NCBI RefSeq assembly: GCF_020687695.1
Contig: NZ_JAJEWL010000002.1
Coordinates: 186,001 to 250,000, forward strand
Origin: Pusillimonas sp. MFBS29
GTDB lineage: Bacteria; Pseudomonadota; Gammaproteobacteria; Burkholderiales; Burkholderiaceae_B
Length of the DNA: 64,000 nt
Reading direction: 5' to 3'
The notes under the pieces are model-generated. The model searched no databases. It was not told the origin of the DNA and was given only the letters and a program-made list of their open reading frames with translations. Both the position numbers and the translations under genes were made by a program. Positions 35,557-44,402 of the stretch are shown one piece after another (within the stretch, counting starts at the first letter, position 1; the number at the start of each line of letters is the position of its first letter).

Positions 35557-37758
35557 ATGGAAATCAAAGTCAACTTTCTGGACAAGCTGCGCCTTGAAGC
35601 CAAGTTTGACGACTTCACCGTAGTGGCCGACCAGCCCGTCCGCTACAAGGGTGACGGCTCGGCGCCTGGTCCCTTCGATTATTTTCTGGCCTCGTCGGCC
35701 TTGTGCGCGGCATATTTCGTGAAGTTGTATTGCGTTACCCGCAACATACCCACCGAGCACATCCGCCTGTCGCAGAACAATATTGTCGACCCCGAGAATC
35801 GCTACCAGCAGACATTCAAGATACAGGTTGAGTTGCCGCCCGACATTTCGGCAGCGGATCGTCGGGGCATCTTGCGTTCCATCGAGCGGTGCACGGTCAA
35901 GAAAGTCGTGCAGACTGGCCCGGAGTTTGTCATTGAAGAGGTCGAGAACCTGGATGCGGATGCACAGTCTTTGCTGACCTTGAAGCCGGCTGCCGACGCC
36001 AGTACTTATATCGCAGGCAAGGATCTGCCGCTGGAGCAGACCATCGCCAATATGTCCGGGCTGCTCGCCAGCCTGGGCATGAAGATCGAGATCGCCTCGT
36101 GGCGAAATATTGTGCCCAATGTGTGGTCGTTGCATATACGCGATGCCCACTCTCCGATGTGTTACACCAACGGCAAGGGGGCGACCAAGGAAAGCGCCCT
36201 GGCGTCTGCGCTGGGCGAATTCATCGAGCGACTGAACTGCAACTATTTCTATGGCGGCGTATTTCTGGGCAATGACATCGCCGACGCGTCGTTTGTTCAT
36301 TATCCGGACGAGCGCTGGTTCAAGCCCGGCCCTGACGACGTGCTGCCTGCCGGAATTCTGGACGAGCATTGTCTGCAGATTTATGACCCCGACGATGAGC
36401 TGCGGGCTTCGCATCTGTACGATACCAGCTCGGGCAATATGCATCGTGGCATCTGTGCATTGCCATTTGTGCGTCAGTCAGACGGCGAGGTGGTGTATTT
36501 TCCGTCCAACCTGATCGAGAACCTGTATGTCAGCAACGGGATGAGCGCCGGCAATACCCTGGCCGAAGCGCAGGTCCAGAGCTTGTCCGAGATCTTCGAA
36601 CGCGCGGTCAAACGCGAGATTCTGGAAGGCGAGATGGCCCTGCCAGACGTGCCACAGGAAGTGCTGGCCAAATACCCCGGCATAGTGGCCGGAATTCAGG
36701 CGCTGGAAGAACAGGGCTTTCCTGTGCTGGTCAAGGACGCCTCATTGGGCGGCATATATCCGGTGATGTGCGTAACCTTGATGAACCCGCGCACCGGGGG
36801 TGTCTTTGCCTCATTCGGAGCGCATCCCAGTTTCGAAGTAGCGCTCGAGCGCAGCCTGACGGAGCTGCTGCAAGGACGCAGCTTCGAGGGTTTGAACGAC
36901 CTGCCGCAGCCGACTTTCGTCAGCGGCTCGGTGACGGAGCCAAATAACTTCGTCGAACATTTCATAGATTCCAGTGGCGTGGTGTCGTGGCGGTTTTTCA
37001 GTGCGAAGGCAGATTTCGAGTTTGTGGAATGGGATTTCTCCGGCCGTGGCGAAGACTCGAATGCGCAGGAAGCCTCAACTTTGCTCGAGCTGCTGGAAAG
37101 CATGGGCAAGCAGGTGTACATGGCCGTGTACGACCAGTTGGGTGCCGTGGCTTGCCGCATCCTGGTGCCTGACTACTCAGAGATCTACCCGATAGACGAT
37201 CTGATCTGGGACAACACCAACAAGGCATTGTTGTTCCGCGAAGATATCCTGAACCTGCATAAGCTGGACGACGCAGGCCTGGCTGCACTGCTTGAGCGCC
37301 TGGAGGACAACGATCTGGATGAGCATTCCGATATTGCCACACTGATCGGAATTGAGTTTGACGAGAATACCGACTGGGGCCAGCTCACTGTTCTTGAGCT
37401 CAAGCTGTTGATTCATCTTGCCTTGCAGCAGTTCGAAGATGCGCATGAGCTGGTGGGCGCCTTCCTGCAATACAACGACAACACGGTCGAACGCGGACTG
37501 TTCTATCAGGCACTGAATGTCGTGCTCGAAGTAGCGCTTGATGATGAGATGGAGCTGGATGACTACGTCGTGAACTTCCGCCGGATGTTCGGCAACGCCC
37601 GAATGGATGCCGTTCTGGGAGCATTGGACGGCAGTGTCCGGTTCTTTGGCCTGACCCCGACCAGCATGCAGCTGGAAGGTCTGGACAGACACCAGCGTTT
37701 GCTGGACAGCTACAGAAAGCTGCACGCGGCGCGGGCAAAGGTGGCCAAGCATAGCTAA
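35557..37758 (+). CDS. ycaO: OsmC-YcaO domain fusion protein
   Basis: A 733-residue protein. Residues 1-140 form an OsmC/Ohr-like domain (MEIKVNFLDKLRLEAKFDDF, GPFDYFLASSALCAAYFVKLYC, which contains the OsmC Cys helix). Residues about 180-560 form a YcaO ATP-grasp-like domain with GKGATKESALASALGEFIERLNC, SNGMSAGNTLAEAQVQSLSEIFER and the ELLQGRSFEGL region. The C-terminal 170 residues are helical and TPR-like. E. coli YcaO (586 residues, no OsmC) uses ATP and potentiates RimO methylthiolation of ribosomal protein S12. The final Pro-rich tail of thiazole/oxazole cyclodehydratases is absent. The fused OsmC domain suggests a thiol or peroxide link. Confidence 0.9.
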   Translation: MEIKVNFLDKLRLEAKFDDFTVVADQPVRYKGDGSAPGPFDYFLASSALCAAYFVKLYCVTRNIPTEHIRLSQNNIVDPENRYQQTFKIQVELPPDISAADRRGILRSIERCTVKKVVQTGPEFVIEEVENLDADAQSLLTLKPAADASTYIAGKDLPLEQTIANMSGLLASLGMKIEIASWRNIVPNVWSLHIRDAHSPMCYTNGKGATKESALASALGEFIERLNCNYFYGGVFLGNDIADASFVHYPDERWFKPGPDDVLPAGILDEHCLQIYDPDDELRASHLYDTSSGNMHRGICALPFVRQSDGEVVYFPSNLIENLYVSNGMSAGNTLAEAQVQSLSEIFERAVKREILEGEMALPDVPQEVLAKYPGIVAGIQALEEQGFPVLVKDASLGGIYPVMCVTLMNPRTGGVFASFGAHPSFEVALERSLTELLQGRSFEGLNDLPQPTFVSGSVTEPNNFVEHFIDSSGVVSWRFFSAKADFEFVEWDFSGRGEDSNAQEASTLLELLESMGKQVYMAVYDQLGAVACRILVPDYSEIYPIDDLIWDNTNKALLFREDILNLHKLDDAGLAALLERLEDNDLDEHSDIATLIGIEFDENTDWGQLTVLELKLLIHLALQQFEDAHELVGAFLQYNDNTVERGLFYQALNVVLEVALDDEMELDDYVVNFRRMFGNARMDAVLGALDGSVRFFGLTPTSMQLEGLDRHQRLLDSYRKLHAARAKVAKHS

Positions 37759-37796
37759 GCGCACTGCCTGCAAACATACTCACTGATAGGTGGCAA

Positions 37797-39497
37797 ATGA
37801 AGAAGCTGATCAACAACCCTCATAATGTCGTTCGCGAGATGCTTGAAGGTCTTGCCCTGGGTAATAGTGACATTATGCTTGCAGATGATGCCCAAGTGAT
37901 CATCCAGCAAGGCCTGGCAGACCCGGCGCAGCGCAAGGTCGCCGTTATATCAGGTGGCGGCAGCGGGCACGAACCGGCGCACGCAGGTTATGTGGGGCTG
38001 GGGATGCTTACCGCGGCAGTCGCGGGCGACGTCTTTACCTCGCCTGATGTAGATTCCATCTTCGCCACCATCATGGCAACCGCCGGTCCGGCCGGCGCCG
38101 TGCTCATCGTCAAGAATTACACCGGAGATCGCCTTAACTTCGGGCTGGCGGCAGAACTCGCCATACAAGAAGGCATCCCCACCGAAATCATTGTCGTCGC
38201 CGACGATGTTGCGTTGCGCAGCACTGTGCGACCCGAGCGCAGCCGGGGTGTGGCAGGGACTGTGTTTGTACACAAGATTGTGGGTGCAGCCGCGGCGCAA
38301 GGCTGGGCATTGGCCGATGTGGTTGCCCTGGGGCGAGCCGTGTCAGCAGCCACGCAGTCCATGAGCGTTGGCTTGAGCGCCTGCACTATACCTGCCAGTG
38401 GCCAGCCCGGATTTGACCTGGCCGACAATGAAATAGAGTTCGGCCTGGGCATACACGGTGAGCGCGGTGTCAGGCGCGCCGAACTGATGCCTGCCGACGA
38501 CATCGTCGATGTTTTGCTTGATGCAGCGCTCAATGGGCTCGATGCTTCCGGAGCAAGGGACGTTGCCGTCATGGTGAATGGCCTGGGCGGCACGCCGGTC
38601 ATGGAGCTGCACATCACTGCAAGGCGCCTGTTGCAGAAGCTGGGCGACAGCGGTCTTCCAGCCAGTCGTGTGTATGTTGGCAACTTCATGACCGCACTCG
38701 AAATGCAGGGAATGTCGATCACGCTGCTCAGGCTTGAGCCAGAATGGATGCCTTTGCTGGATAGTCCGACAGTGGCCAGGGCGTGGCCGGTGACCGGGCA
38801 GGCTACCGGCGTTTTGCAGACCTGCACCTTGCCCAGGCGTGCCAGGCCGCAGTTTGACGACTTGCAGCCCGGTCCACAACAAGCCGTGATAGCCAAGGCC
38901 TTGACAACAGTTGCCGATACCTTGACCGCAGCCGAAGATTACCTGACTGAACTGGACAGCAAGGGCGGGGATGGCGATCTGGGATTAAGCATGAGCCGTG
39001 GTGCAGCTGCATTGCGAGCGCTGCCCGCGCATGTCAGTGGCAGTGCCGAGGCAGCGCTGACATCGGCGGCACACGCTTTGCAGGGTGCCATTGCCGGCAG
39101 CTCCGGGCCTTTCTATGCAACAGCGCTCATGCGGGCGGCGCGTGTGCTCAGTGGTGTGAGTTCGCCCACGGCCCAGCAATGGCAGCAGGCTTTTGCGGCG
39201 GGCGCCGAAGCCATTACCGAGCTTGGTGGAGCCAGGGTCGGCGACCGTACCATGGTCGACGCCTTGCAGCCGGCCGCACAAGCGTGGCGTAAGGTACTGG
39301 AGCAGGGTATCGGGCCAGTGCAAGCGTTCGAGGCGGCGGTTAGTGCCGCCGATCGGCATGCGCGTGAAACCGCCGGGCTGCAAGCGGCACTGGGCCGGGC
39401 CAGCTATCTGGGTGAACGCGCCATTGGCGTGCCCGACGGAGGCGCTATGGCGGTGTCAATCTGGATGGCCGCCATCTTGAAGTCCCTTCAGGCCTGA
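37797..39497 (+). CDS. ATP-dependent dihydroxyacetone kinase (DhaK-DhaL fusion)
   Basis: A 566-residue single-chain glycerone kinase. The DhaK half (about 1-335) has KVAVISGGGSGHEPAHAGYVGLGML, VKNYTGDRLNFGLAAELA and SMSVGLSACTIPASGQPGF; the DhaL half (about 355-566) has LDSKGGDGDLGLSMSRG (metal/ATP-binding Asp cluster), SSGPFYATALMRAA and GARVGDRTMVDALQPA. It phosphorylates dihydroxyacetone to DHAP using ATP, unlike the PTS-dependent split enzyme. It stands alone in the plus strand; a GGTGGC site lies before the ATG. Role in glycerol or formaldehyde-derived triose use is inferred. Confidence 0.92.
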   Translation: MKKLINNPHNVVREMLEGLALGNSDIMLADDAQVIIQQGLADPAQRKVAVISGGGSGHEPAHAGYVGLGMLTAAVAGDVFTSPDVDSIFATIMATAGPAGAVLIVKNYTGDRLNFGLAAELAIQEGIPTEIIVVADDVALRSTVRPERSRGVAGTVFVHKIVGAAAAQGWALADVVALGRAVSAATQSMSVGLSACTIPASGQPGFDLADNEIEFGLGIHGERGVRRAELMPADDIVDVLLDAALNGLDASGARDVAVMVNGLGGTPVMELHITARRLLQKLGDSGLPASRVYVGNFMTALEMQGMSITLLRLEPEWMPLLDSPTVARAWPVTGQATGVLQTCTLPRRARPQFDDLQPGPQQAVIAKALTTVADTLTAAEDYLTELDSKGGDGDLGLSMSRGAAALRALPAHVSGSAEAALTSAAHALQGAIAGSSGPFYATALMRAARVLSGVSSPTAQQWQQAFAAGAEAITELGGARVGDRTMVDALQPAAQAWRKVLEQGIGPVQAFEAAVSAADRHARETAGLQAALGRASYLGERAIGVPDGGAMAVSIWMAAILKSLQA

Positions 39498-39530
39498 AGC
39501 GGGTCAAACAGCACAATCCCGGCCTTGCGG

Positions 39531-39722
39531 CTATTTTTTGTCGGACTTGTGATCTGGCTTATTCCTGGTCTTGGTCGCCGCCAGGTCATGTAATTCTTTC
39601 TTGCTCATGGACTCGTACATGGACTTGGCGGGTCCTTTCAGTTCACTGACTTTCTTATCGCCTTCTTTGGCCGCCAGCGCGATGCCGGCCGCCTGTTGCT
39701 GGGATTTTGATTTTGCTGGCAT
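39531..39722 (-). CDS. Small Lys-rich DUF3008 protein
   Basis: A 63-residue basic protein: MPAKSKSQQQAAGIALAAKEG, then KVSELKGPAKSMYESMSKKELHDLA and a Lys-rich tail. This is the DUF3008 pattern, resembling small stress-induced helical proteins; function unknown. It is convergent with the dihydroxyacetone kinase gene (33 bases between stops). A T-rich stretch coincides with its own 3-prime end. Confidence 0.85.
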   Translation of the reverse strand: MPAKSKSQQQAAGIALAAKEGDKKVSELKGPAKSMYESMSKKELHDLAATKTRNKPDHKSDKK

Positions 39723-39785
39723 GGTGAATTCCTTGCATGGGGCAAAGAAGAAGGAAAGCAGGAAAAATAATTGCGTTTTCTGTGC

Positions 39786-40022
39786 TTAGTCGACACGGTC
39801 ACGCAGTTCGGTGACGCCCGCCCTGGTGGCGCAATGGTCGCAACAGAACATTCTTCCGCTTTTTTCCAGGCCGTGTCCAATGATGGGCATGCTGCAGTGT
39901 TCGCACCTTGGCGCGGCCTTATGGATTGCACACTCGAAACTGTCAAAGGTATAGGTTTTCCCCTGAATGCTCAGTTCAAAGCATTTATCATATTCATTAC
40001 CGCAGGAATCACATTTTTTCAT
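39786..40022 (-). CDS. Small Cys-rich putative zinc-binding protein
   Basis: A 78-residue protein starting MKKCDSCGNEYDKCFELSI. Cys pairs occur as CDSC, CEHC (CEHCSMPIIGHG) and CCDHC, with a single Cys in SFECAIH, giving two likely treble-clef or TRASH-like zinc sites. The middle GKTYTFDSFECAIHKAAPRC resembles small metal-binding chaperone-like proteins. Its first 14 bases overlap the end of the upstream gene, with an AGGAGA ribosome site inside that gene, so translation is coupled. Metal and role unknown. Confidence 0.75.
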   Translation of the reverse strand: MKKCDSCGNEYDKCFELSIQGKTYTFDSFECAIHKAAPRCEHCSMPIIGHGLEKSGRMFCCDHCATRAGVTELRDRVD

Positions 40023-40311
40023 AAGAGTCTCCTTGGTGTCGGGCATTGTCTTGTGCGAAATCTCCGCTGCCCAGTTCGGTAACGCCATCTGTCGGCGTAT
40101 TCAGCGATTGCTCGACAGCAAGGCTGATCTGTTCGCGCCCACGTTCAAACGCCTCCAGCAGTTCAGTTGCCGTGGCATCCCGCGCGCCGAACGCTTGTAT
40201 CAGCGCTTCGTCGGAAATCTCGAAGCTGCGATCCTCTCCTTCATGTTTCCAGTTAAAGCGTATGTATCCTTCGTGATATTTGGCTTCGGTGGCTTTGGCG
40301 AATTTGGTCAT
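40009..40311 (-). CDS. Small DUF1488-like protein
   Basis: A 100-residue protein starting MTKFAKATEAKYHEGYIRFNWKHEGEDRSFEISDEALIQAFG, with LLEAFERGREQISLAVEQ after it. The pattern (VxF...DG/E...ISDEAL...FGA...LLxAFExxRxxI) fits the DUF1488 family of unknown function. ATG at 40311 has GGAAG six bases upstream; the frame remains open to 40536, but that extension has no ribosome site. It overlaps the downstream Cys-rich gene by 14 bases. Confidence 0.65.
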   Translation of the reverse strand: MTKFAKATEAKYHEGYIRFNWKHEGEDRSFEISDEALIQAFGARDATATELLEAFERGREQISLAVEQSLNTPTDGVTELGSGDFAQDNARHQGDSYEKM

Positions 40312-40587
40312 GAATAGCTTCCCATGTTGATGCATGAATAAGATGTGCTGTTTTGCAGGTTCGGCAGCAAGCGGTATGCCTGGGCAGCCGGCTACTTGTA
40401 ATCCAGTGCTTTCCCTGGTGATTTTCCGGACAGGCACGGTTCGGCCTGCTGAACTGTCTGAAAAAATGACGATCCAGACACTGCAGCAATAAATGTGCCC
40501 GGAAGAAAGTTCAGATGAATTGCGTCGATATGGCAAAATTGAAGCAGAAGGTGCCTGTTTTCAGGTGTCCGACACCAAGGAGGTTGT

Positions 40588-40884
40588 ATGCTCAAACGTG
40601 CTCTAACGGTATTTGCCACAGCGTTCATTTTTGCCAGTTGTTCATCTGTGGACCTGAACGAACCGTCCGGCTCGCCATCACATGGCTGCGATGCCTCGCA
40701 AGCGTCTCATGTCACCGGCAAGCATATCTCTCCATCGCAGGAACAAGAGGCCCTGCGCAGCAGCGGCGCTGCCACGGTCCGTGTCATCCGTCCGGGGCAG
40801 GCCATCACCCGTGACTATCGCGCCGAGCGCCTGAACCTGCAATTGAACGATTATGATACGGTGGTCAGGGCCTATTGCGGGTAA
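40588..40884 (+). CDS. I78-family peptidase inhibitor-like lipoprotein
   Basis: A 98-residue protein with a lipoprotein signal (MLKRALTVFATAFIFASC, lipidation Cys about residue 18). The mature part ends in VRVIRPGQAITRDYRAERLNLQLNDYDTVVRAYCG, the I78 elastase-inhibitor motif: RxIRPGxxxTxDxRxxRLN and the C-terminal CG. Such proteins inhibit serine proteases or act in stress protection. ATG has a strong AAGGAGG site. The 276 bases upstream hold no other gene; I see no clear promoter there. Confidence 0.85.
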   Translation: MLKRALTVFATAFIFASCSSVDLNEPSGSPSHGCDASQASHVTGKHISPSQEQEALRSSGAATVRVIRPGQAITRDYRAERLNLQLNDYDTVVRAYCG

Positions 40885-40898
40885 GACGTCCTGACCAT

Positions 40899-41834
40899 TT
40901 AAGCCTCTTCGGCGGGGCCTCGCTCGCGGGTGTTGCCCATTGGAACTATCCCGGGCTGCCCGGGGCGGCCCATGGCCGTCTTTTCTCCAAACGAGGCAAT
41001 TTTTCCGGCGGGCTGGTCTGCCGGATTCAGTGGCGTCCATATGGGCCCGGGTGCCACCGCGTTCACGCGTATGTCCTGCTTGATCAGGTTGGAAGCCAGC
41101 GACATGGTGAAGGCGTGAATGGCACCCTTGGTGCTGGAATAATCAAGCAGCGTGCCATGACCTCTCAGGCCGGTGACTGATCCCGTATTGATGATGCTGC
41201 CACCTTTGCTCAGGTGCGGCACGGCCGCGCGGGCCATGTAGAAATAACCGTAGATATTGGTGCGCATGGTCAGATCAAAGCGCTCGTCGGTGATGTCTGC
41301 CAGACTCTCGGCGTGCTCCTGAAAGGCGGCGTTGTTCACCAATACATCCAGTCGCCCGAATTTCGTTACCGTCTTCCTGATGGCCTTTTCACAGAAGGCC
41401 GGTTCAGTTACGTCGCCTTGAATGAGCAAACATCTTGCGCCTTCGGCTTCAACGGCCTGCCTGGTTTCTTCGGCATCGGCCTGTTCTTCAAGATAGACGA
41501 TGGCCACATCCGCGCCTTCGCGTGCAAACAGGACAGCCACGGCACGGCCTATTCCCGAGTCGCCGCCGGTTACGATGGTGGCGAACCCCTTGAGCTTGCC
41601 GCTGCCATGATAATGGGGCGCATCGTACCTGGGTTTGACGCTCATATCCTCTTCCATACCTGGTTTTTCCAGGTGCTGGGAGGGCATGGGTGGTTCAGGC
41701 TGCTTGCGCACACCCGTCTGGGCCGCATTCTTTCCGGATTTTTTGACAGATTTGAGCGCGTCTTTCTCGTCTTGCCGGTGCTCGATTCTACGTTGCTTGT
41801 CGGCAGTGCGTTTTGTGGTGTCTTTTGGGGCCAT
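40899..41834 (-). CDS. SDR oxidoreductase (YghA-like) with a charged N-terminal extension
   Basis: A 311-residue short-chain dehydrogenase. The N-terminal ~65 residues are highly charged and Lys/Arg-rich (TKRTADKQRRIEHRQDEKDALK), then the NAD(P)-binding motif IVTGGDSGIGRAVAVLF, NNAAFQ and the catalytic YSSTKGA (Tyr, Lys) with the Ser in INTGSVTG. Homologues such as YghA are induced in stationary phase and reduce aldehydes and ketones. The N-terminal extension is longer than the family norm. Stop is convergent with the I78 gene, 15 bases away. Confidence 0.88.
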   Translation of the reverse strand: MAPKDTTKRTADKQRRIEHRQDEKDALKSVKKSGKNAAQTGVRKQPEPPMPSQHLEKPGMEEDMSVKPRYDAPHYHGSGKLKGFATIVTGGDSGIGRAVAVLFAREGADVAIVYLEEQADAEETRQAVEAEGARCLLIQGDVTEPAFCEKAIRKTVTKFGRLDVLVNNAAFQEHAESLADITDERFDLTMRTNIYGYFYMARAAVPHLSKGGSIINTGSVTGLRGHGTLLDYSSTKGAIHAFTMSLASNLIKQDIRVNAVAPGPIWTPLNPADQPAGKIASFGEKTAMGRPGQPGIVPMGNTRERGPAEEA

Positions 41835-41947
41835 GGGCTGCTCCTGTTAGTGAACCTGCAGAAGCAGCAAGCAAATATCATGCTTGGAATAGGGGAGGCC
41901 CGCTGCGGCCTGGTCTGGTCAGGCAAGCCCCGGGTCAGGCGGTGAAC

Positions 41948-42832
41948 CTACCAGTCCACCTTCGCGTACAGGACTTTGCCTGTTTCTGACTCGGTGATGT
42001 ACAGGCCTGTCTGGTCGTGGTTGAAAGCGGCGTTGGTGGTCAGCAAACCTTGGGGTGCCTGTATGCGCCGGATGGGCTCGCCGATCTGGTTGAAGATCCA
42101 CACCGAACCCATGCCCAGATGGCAGATGGCAAGGTTGCCTTTGGCATCCATTGCCAGGCCATCAGGCCCGCCACCGCCGCTAAGCCTGATGAATGCGCCT
42201 ACTTTGCTGACACCGCCGTTGGCATTAAGTGGCAAGCGCCATACCGCGTTGTCGCGTGTGACGGCCAACAATACCGACCGTTCGTCAGGAGCAAGGACCA
42301 GTCCGTTCGGACTGGGCACGTTATCGAGCAGACATTCGAGTTTGCCTTGAACGGTCAGGCGAAACAGCCGGCCGGTTGGATCATGCAAGCCAGTCTGCCC
42401 CTGATCGGTGAAATAGATATCGCCATTCTTTGCGAAGACTAGATCGTTGACTCCTTTGAAGCGCTCGCCGTTGGGCCGGTCATAGTACGCGCTCAAAGTA
42501 TGGGTTGTGGTATCCAGTGCCATCAGGCCGTTCTTGTAATCGGTGATGATCAGGCGTCCGTCGGGATGAAAGGCCAGGCCGTTGGGTTCGCCGTCATATT
42601 GAATAATGAGTTCGATGTTGCGTTCTGGAGAGATACGAAAGATGCGTCCCCATGGGATGTCGCATATCCATAAATTGCCTGCCTTATCAAATGCCGGCCC
42701 TTCGATAAAGCTGCAACTGGGCGCGCCCGGCCGGTGAATTGTCAGCCAGGAAGCCGTGCCATCACAGCGATGGGTGGCATCGTCGAGTTCGGCAAAAATG
42801 GTGGCGGCAATACGATCGGGAGCGGCAAACAT
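41948..42832 (-). CDS. SMP-30/gluconolactonase-family beta-propeller protein
   Basis: A protein of about 294 residues: GPAFDKAGNLWICDIPWGRIFRI, NGLAFHPDGRLIITDYKNGLMAL, GVNDLVFAKNGDIYFTDQG and PNGLVLAPDERSVLLAV are the SMP-30 calcium-dependent lactonase repeats; the conserved Glu (EGPAF) and Asn/Asp ligands are present. These enzymes hydrolyse sugar lactones or phosphotriesters. I favour the ATG at 42832 before FAAPDR; the frame is open to 42871, where an alternative start encodes 13 more residues. It lies 113 bases downstream of the SDR gene start, in the same orientation. Confidence 0.85.
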   Translation of the reverse strand: MFAAPDRIAATIFAELDDATHRCDGTASWLTIHRPGAPSCSFIEGPAFDKAGNLWICDIPWGRIFRISPERNIELIIQYDGEPNGLAFHPDGRLIITDYKNGLMALDTTTHTLSAYYDRPNGERFKGVNDLVFAKNGDIYFTDQGQTGLHDPTGRLFRLTVQGKLECLLDNVPSPNGLVLAPDERSVLLAVTRDNAVWRLPLNANGGVSKVGAFIRLSGGGGPDGLAMDAKGNLAICHLGMGSVWIFNQIGEPIRRIQAPQGLLTTNAAFNHDQTGLYITESETGKVLYAKVDW

Positions 42833-43026
42833 AAGTCGATTCCAAAGTGGGGGTTCTGGCAGGCAGGTCATTCTGCCTGCCAGCTTGTGATTATAGTGAC
42901 GGCGGGCAAGAGCGGGTGAGTGCCGGAAGGCGTCAAGAATGGTAAAGACGCCCGTCGCCAGACAATATTCATTCTGTCGGCATCTTATACTCGAAATCCC
43001 TTACGCTACATTCCAGGAGAACCATC

Positions 43027-43440
43027 ATGGGATTTTTCAATAAGATTTTAGAAAAACTTGGCATCGGCAGCGCCCAGGCAGCAGAAGCGCCTGACGCAGC
43101 AACGGCAGCGCCTGATTACGCATCAGCTGCTGCCGCCGATGTGACAGCCAGTGCACCTGCCGCCCCGGCATCGATACCGGTCACTGACGTTGTTGCGCAG
43201 CTTGAAGCAAAAGCCGCCTCCAACCCCCAGAAGCTTAACTGGCGTACTTCAATTGTCGACTTGCTGAAATTGCTGGATCTGGACAGCAGCCTGGCGGCGC
43301 GCAAGGAACTGGCCGGAGAATTGGGATGTCCTGCCGATCTGATGGGGGATTCCGCACAAATGAATATGTGGTTGCATAAGGCGGTTTTGGCCCGCATTGC
43401 ACAGAATGGCGGCAATATTCCCCAGGATATGCTGGACTAA
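43027..43440 (+). CDS. DUF3597 protein (putative stress or LysM-linked protein)
   Basis: A 137-residue protein: N-terminal MGFFNKILEKLGIG, an Ala/Pro-rich linker, then VDVVAQLEAKAASNPQKLNWRTSIVDLLKLLDLDSSLAARKELAGELG and MNMWLHKAVLARIAQNGG, the DUF3597 domain (a small helical bundle sometimes linked to LysM). It has a good ribosome site, CAGGAGAACC. Upstream (42833-43026) is promoter-sized; a TATACT at 42987-42992 could be a -10, but I see no good -35. No function is known. Confidence 0.85.
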   Translation: MGFFNKILEKLGIGSAQAAEAPDAATAAPDYASAAAADVTASAPAAPASIPVTDVVAQLEAKAASNPQKLNWRTSIVDLLKLLDLDSSLAARKELAGELGCPADLMGDSAQMNMWLHKAVLARIAQNGGNIPQDMLD

Positions 43441-43466
43441 CACTCCGGCATACCAATAGCGCGGCT

Positions 43467-44402
43467 TTATGGGGCTGTGGCGATGCGTAGCGCACGCTGC
43501 AGCGATACCAGGCTCATCTGGCCGTGCCCGTACTCTGAAAACTCCTCATAGCTAACGTCTGCACCTGCACCGTGCAGGCCATCGGCAATCTGTTTGCTCG
43601 CGCTGCGCAGATATTCACCGCGGTGGCTGCCACGGGCGGCCGCTTGACGTGAAGCACGCATGCGCGTGCCAACGAGAATGGCTACCTGCTTGTTGACCGC
43701 CAGCTGTTTGTCGAAGGCCTCCCACGCCTGCATGACTGCGCCGTCATGCCACCAGGCTGAAGGGTCACCCATGATGTACCGATCAAATGTGTCGGGCTGG
43801 GTGAGCAAGGTGTGCACTACGAACAGGCCGCCATACGAATGACCCCACAGCGATTCCCGCGTTAAGTCAATATTGGCGCGTGCCTGCACCAGTGGCTTGA
43901 TCTGTGTCGTGAGCAGATCAAGAAAGATATCTGCACCGCCGCCGACACGGGCACCGACCGTCGGTGCGGTTACCGGCTTGCCGTTATCCATGACCGGCGG
44001 CGTGTAGTCATAAGAGCGTGCGTCGACGTCAAGCCGGCCGTCTATGTCGTAACCGATAGCGACGAGTACCGGTGCGTTGTCACCCGCAATCGAAGCAAAA
44101 TCCCTTGCGGTCAGCGTAGCCATGGCCGAATTGCCATCGAGCATATACAACACCGGATAGCCGTTATTCGAAGGGCTTGCGCGCGGAATCGACAGCTCTA
44201 TGCGGTAGTGTCTCTGGCCGTCAGCCGACACCATTTCATGCGTTTCGAATCGATACAGCTCAGAGACGCGCCCGGAGCGGGCGTTTGTCGTATTCGGCGC
44301 TGCACTGGCAGAAGGTTGGGCTGAAGTGTTCTGGGTTTGAGCCGGGGCAAGGCCTGTCAGGCAAAGCAGGCAGAGCAGAAGGCATGGTTGAATCAAGCGC
44401 AT
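43467..44402 (-). CDS. Exported siderophore esterase-like alpha/beta hydrolase (IroE-like)
   Basis: A 311-residue protein. Signal peptide MRLIQPCLLLCLLCLTGLAPAQA-like (cleavage near AQT) means it acts in the periplasm. The catalytic Ser is in LWGHSYGGLFVVH, and VLYMLDGNSAMATL and the late EYGHGQMS supply the oxyanion region and His. This is the Esterase_D-like group that includes IroE, which cleaves macrocyclic enterobactin-type trilactones to linear forms during uptake. It lies directly downstream of entA, whose stop at 44403 adjoins its start at 44402, so it belongs to the siderophore operon. Confidence 0.87.
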   Translation of the reverse strand: MRLIQPCLLLCLLCLTGLAPAQTQNTSAQPSASAAPNTTNARSGRVSELYRFETHEMVSADGQRHYRIELSIPRASPSNNGYPVLYMLDGNSAMATLTARDFASIAGDNAPVLVAIGYDIDGRLDVDARSYDYTPPVMDNGKPVTAPTVGARVGGGADIFLDLLTTQIKPLVQARANIDLTRESLWGHSYGGLFVVHTLLTQPDTFDRYIMGDPSAWWHDGAVMQAWEAFDKQLAVNKQVAILVGTRMRASRQAAARGSHRGEYLRSASKQIADGLHGAGADVSYEEFSEYGHGQMSLVSLQRALRIATAP

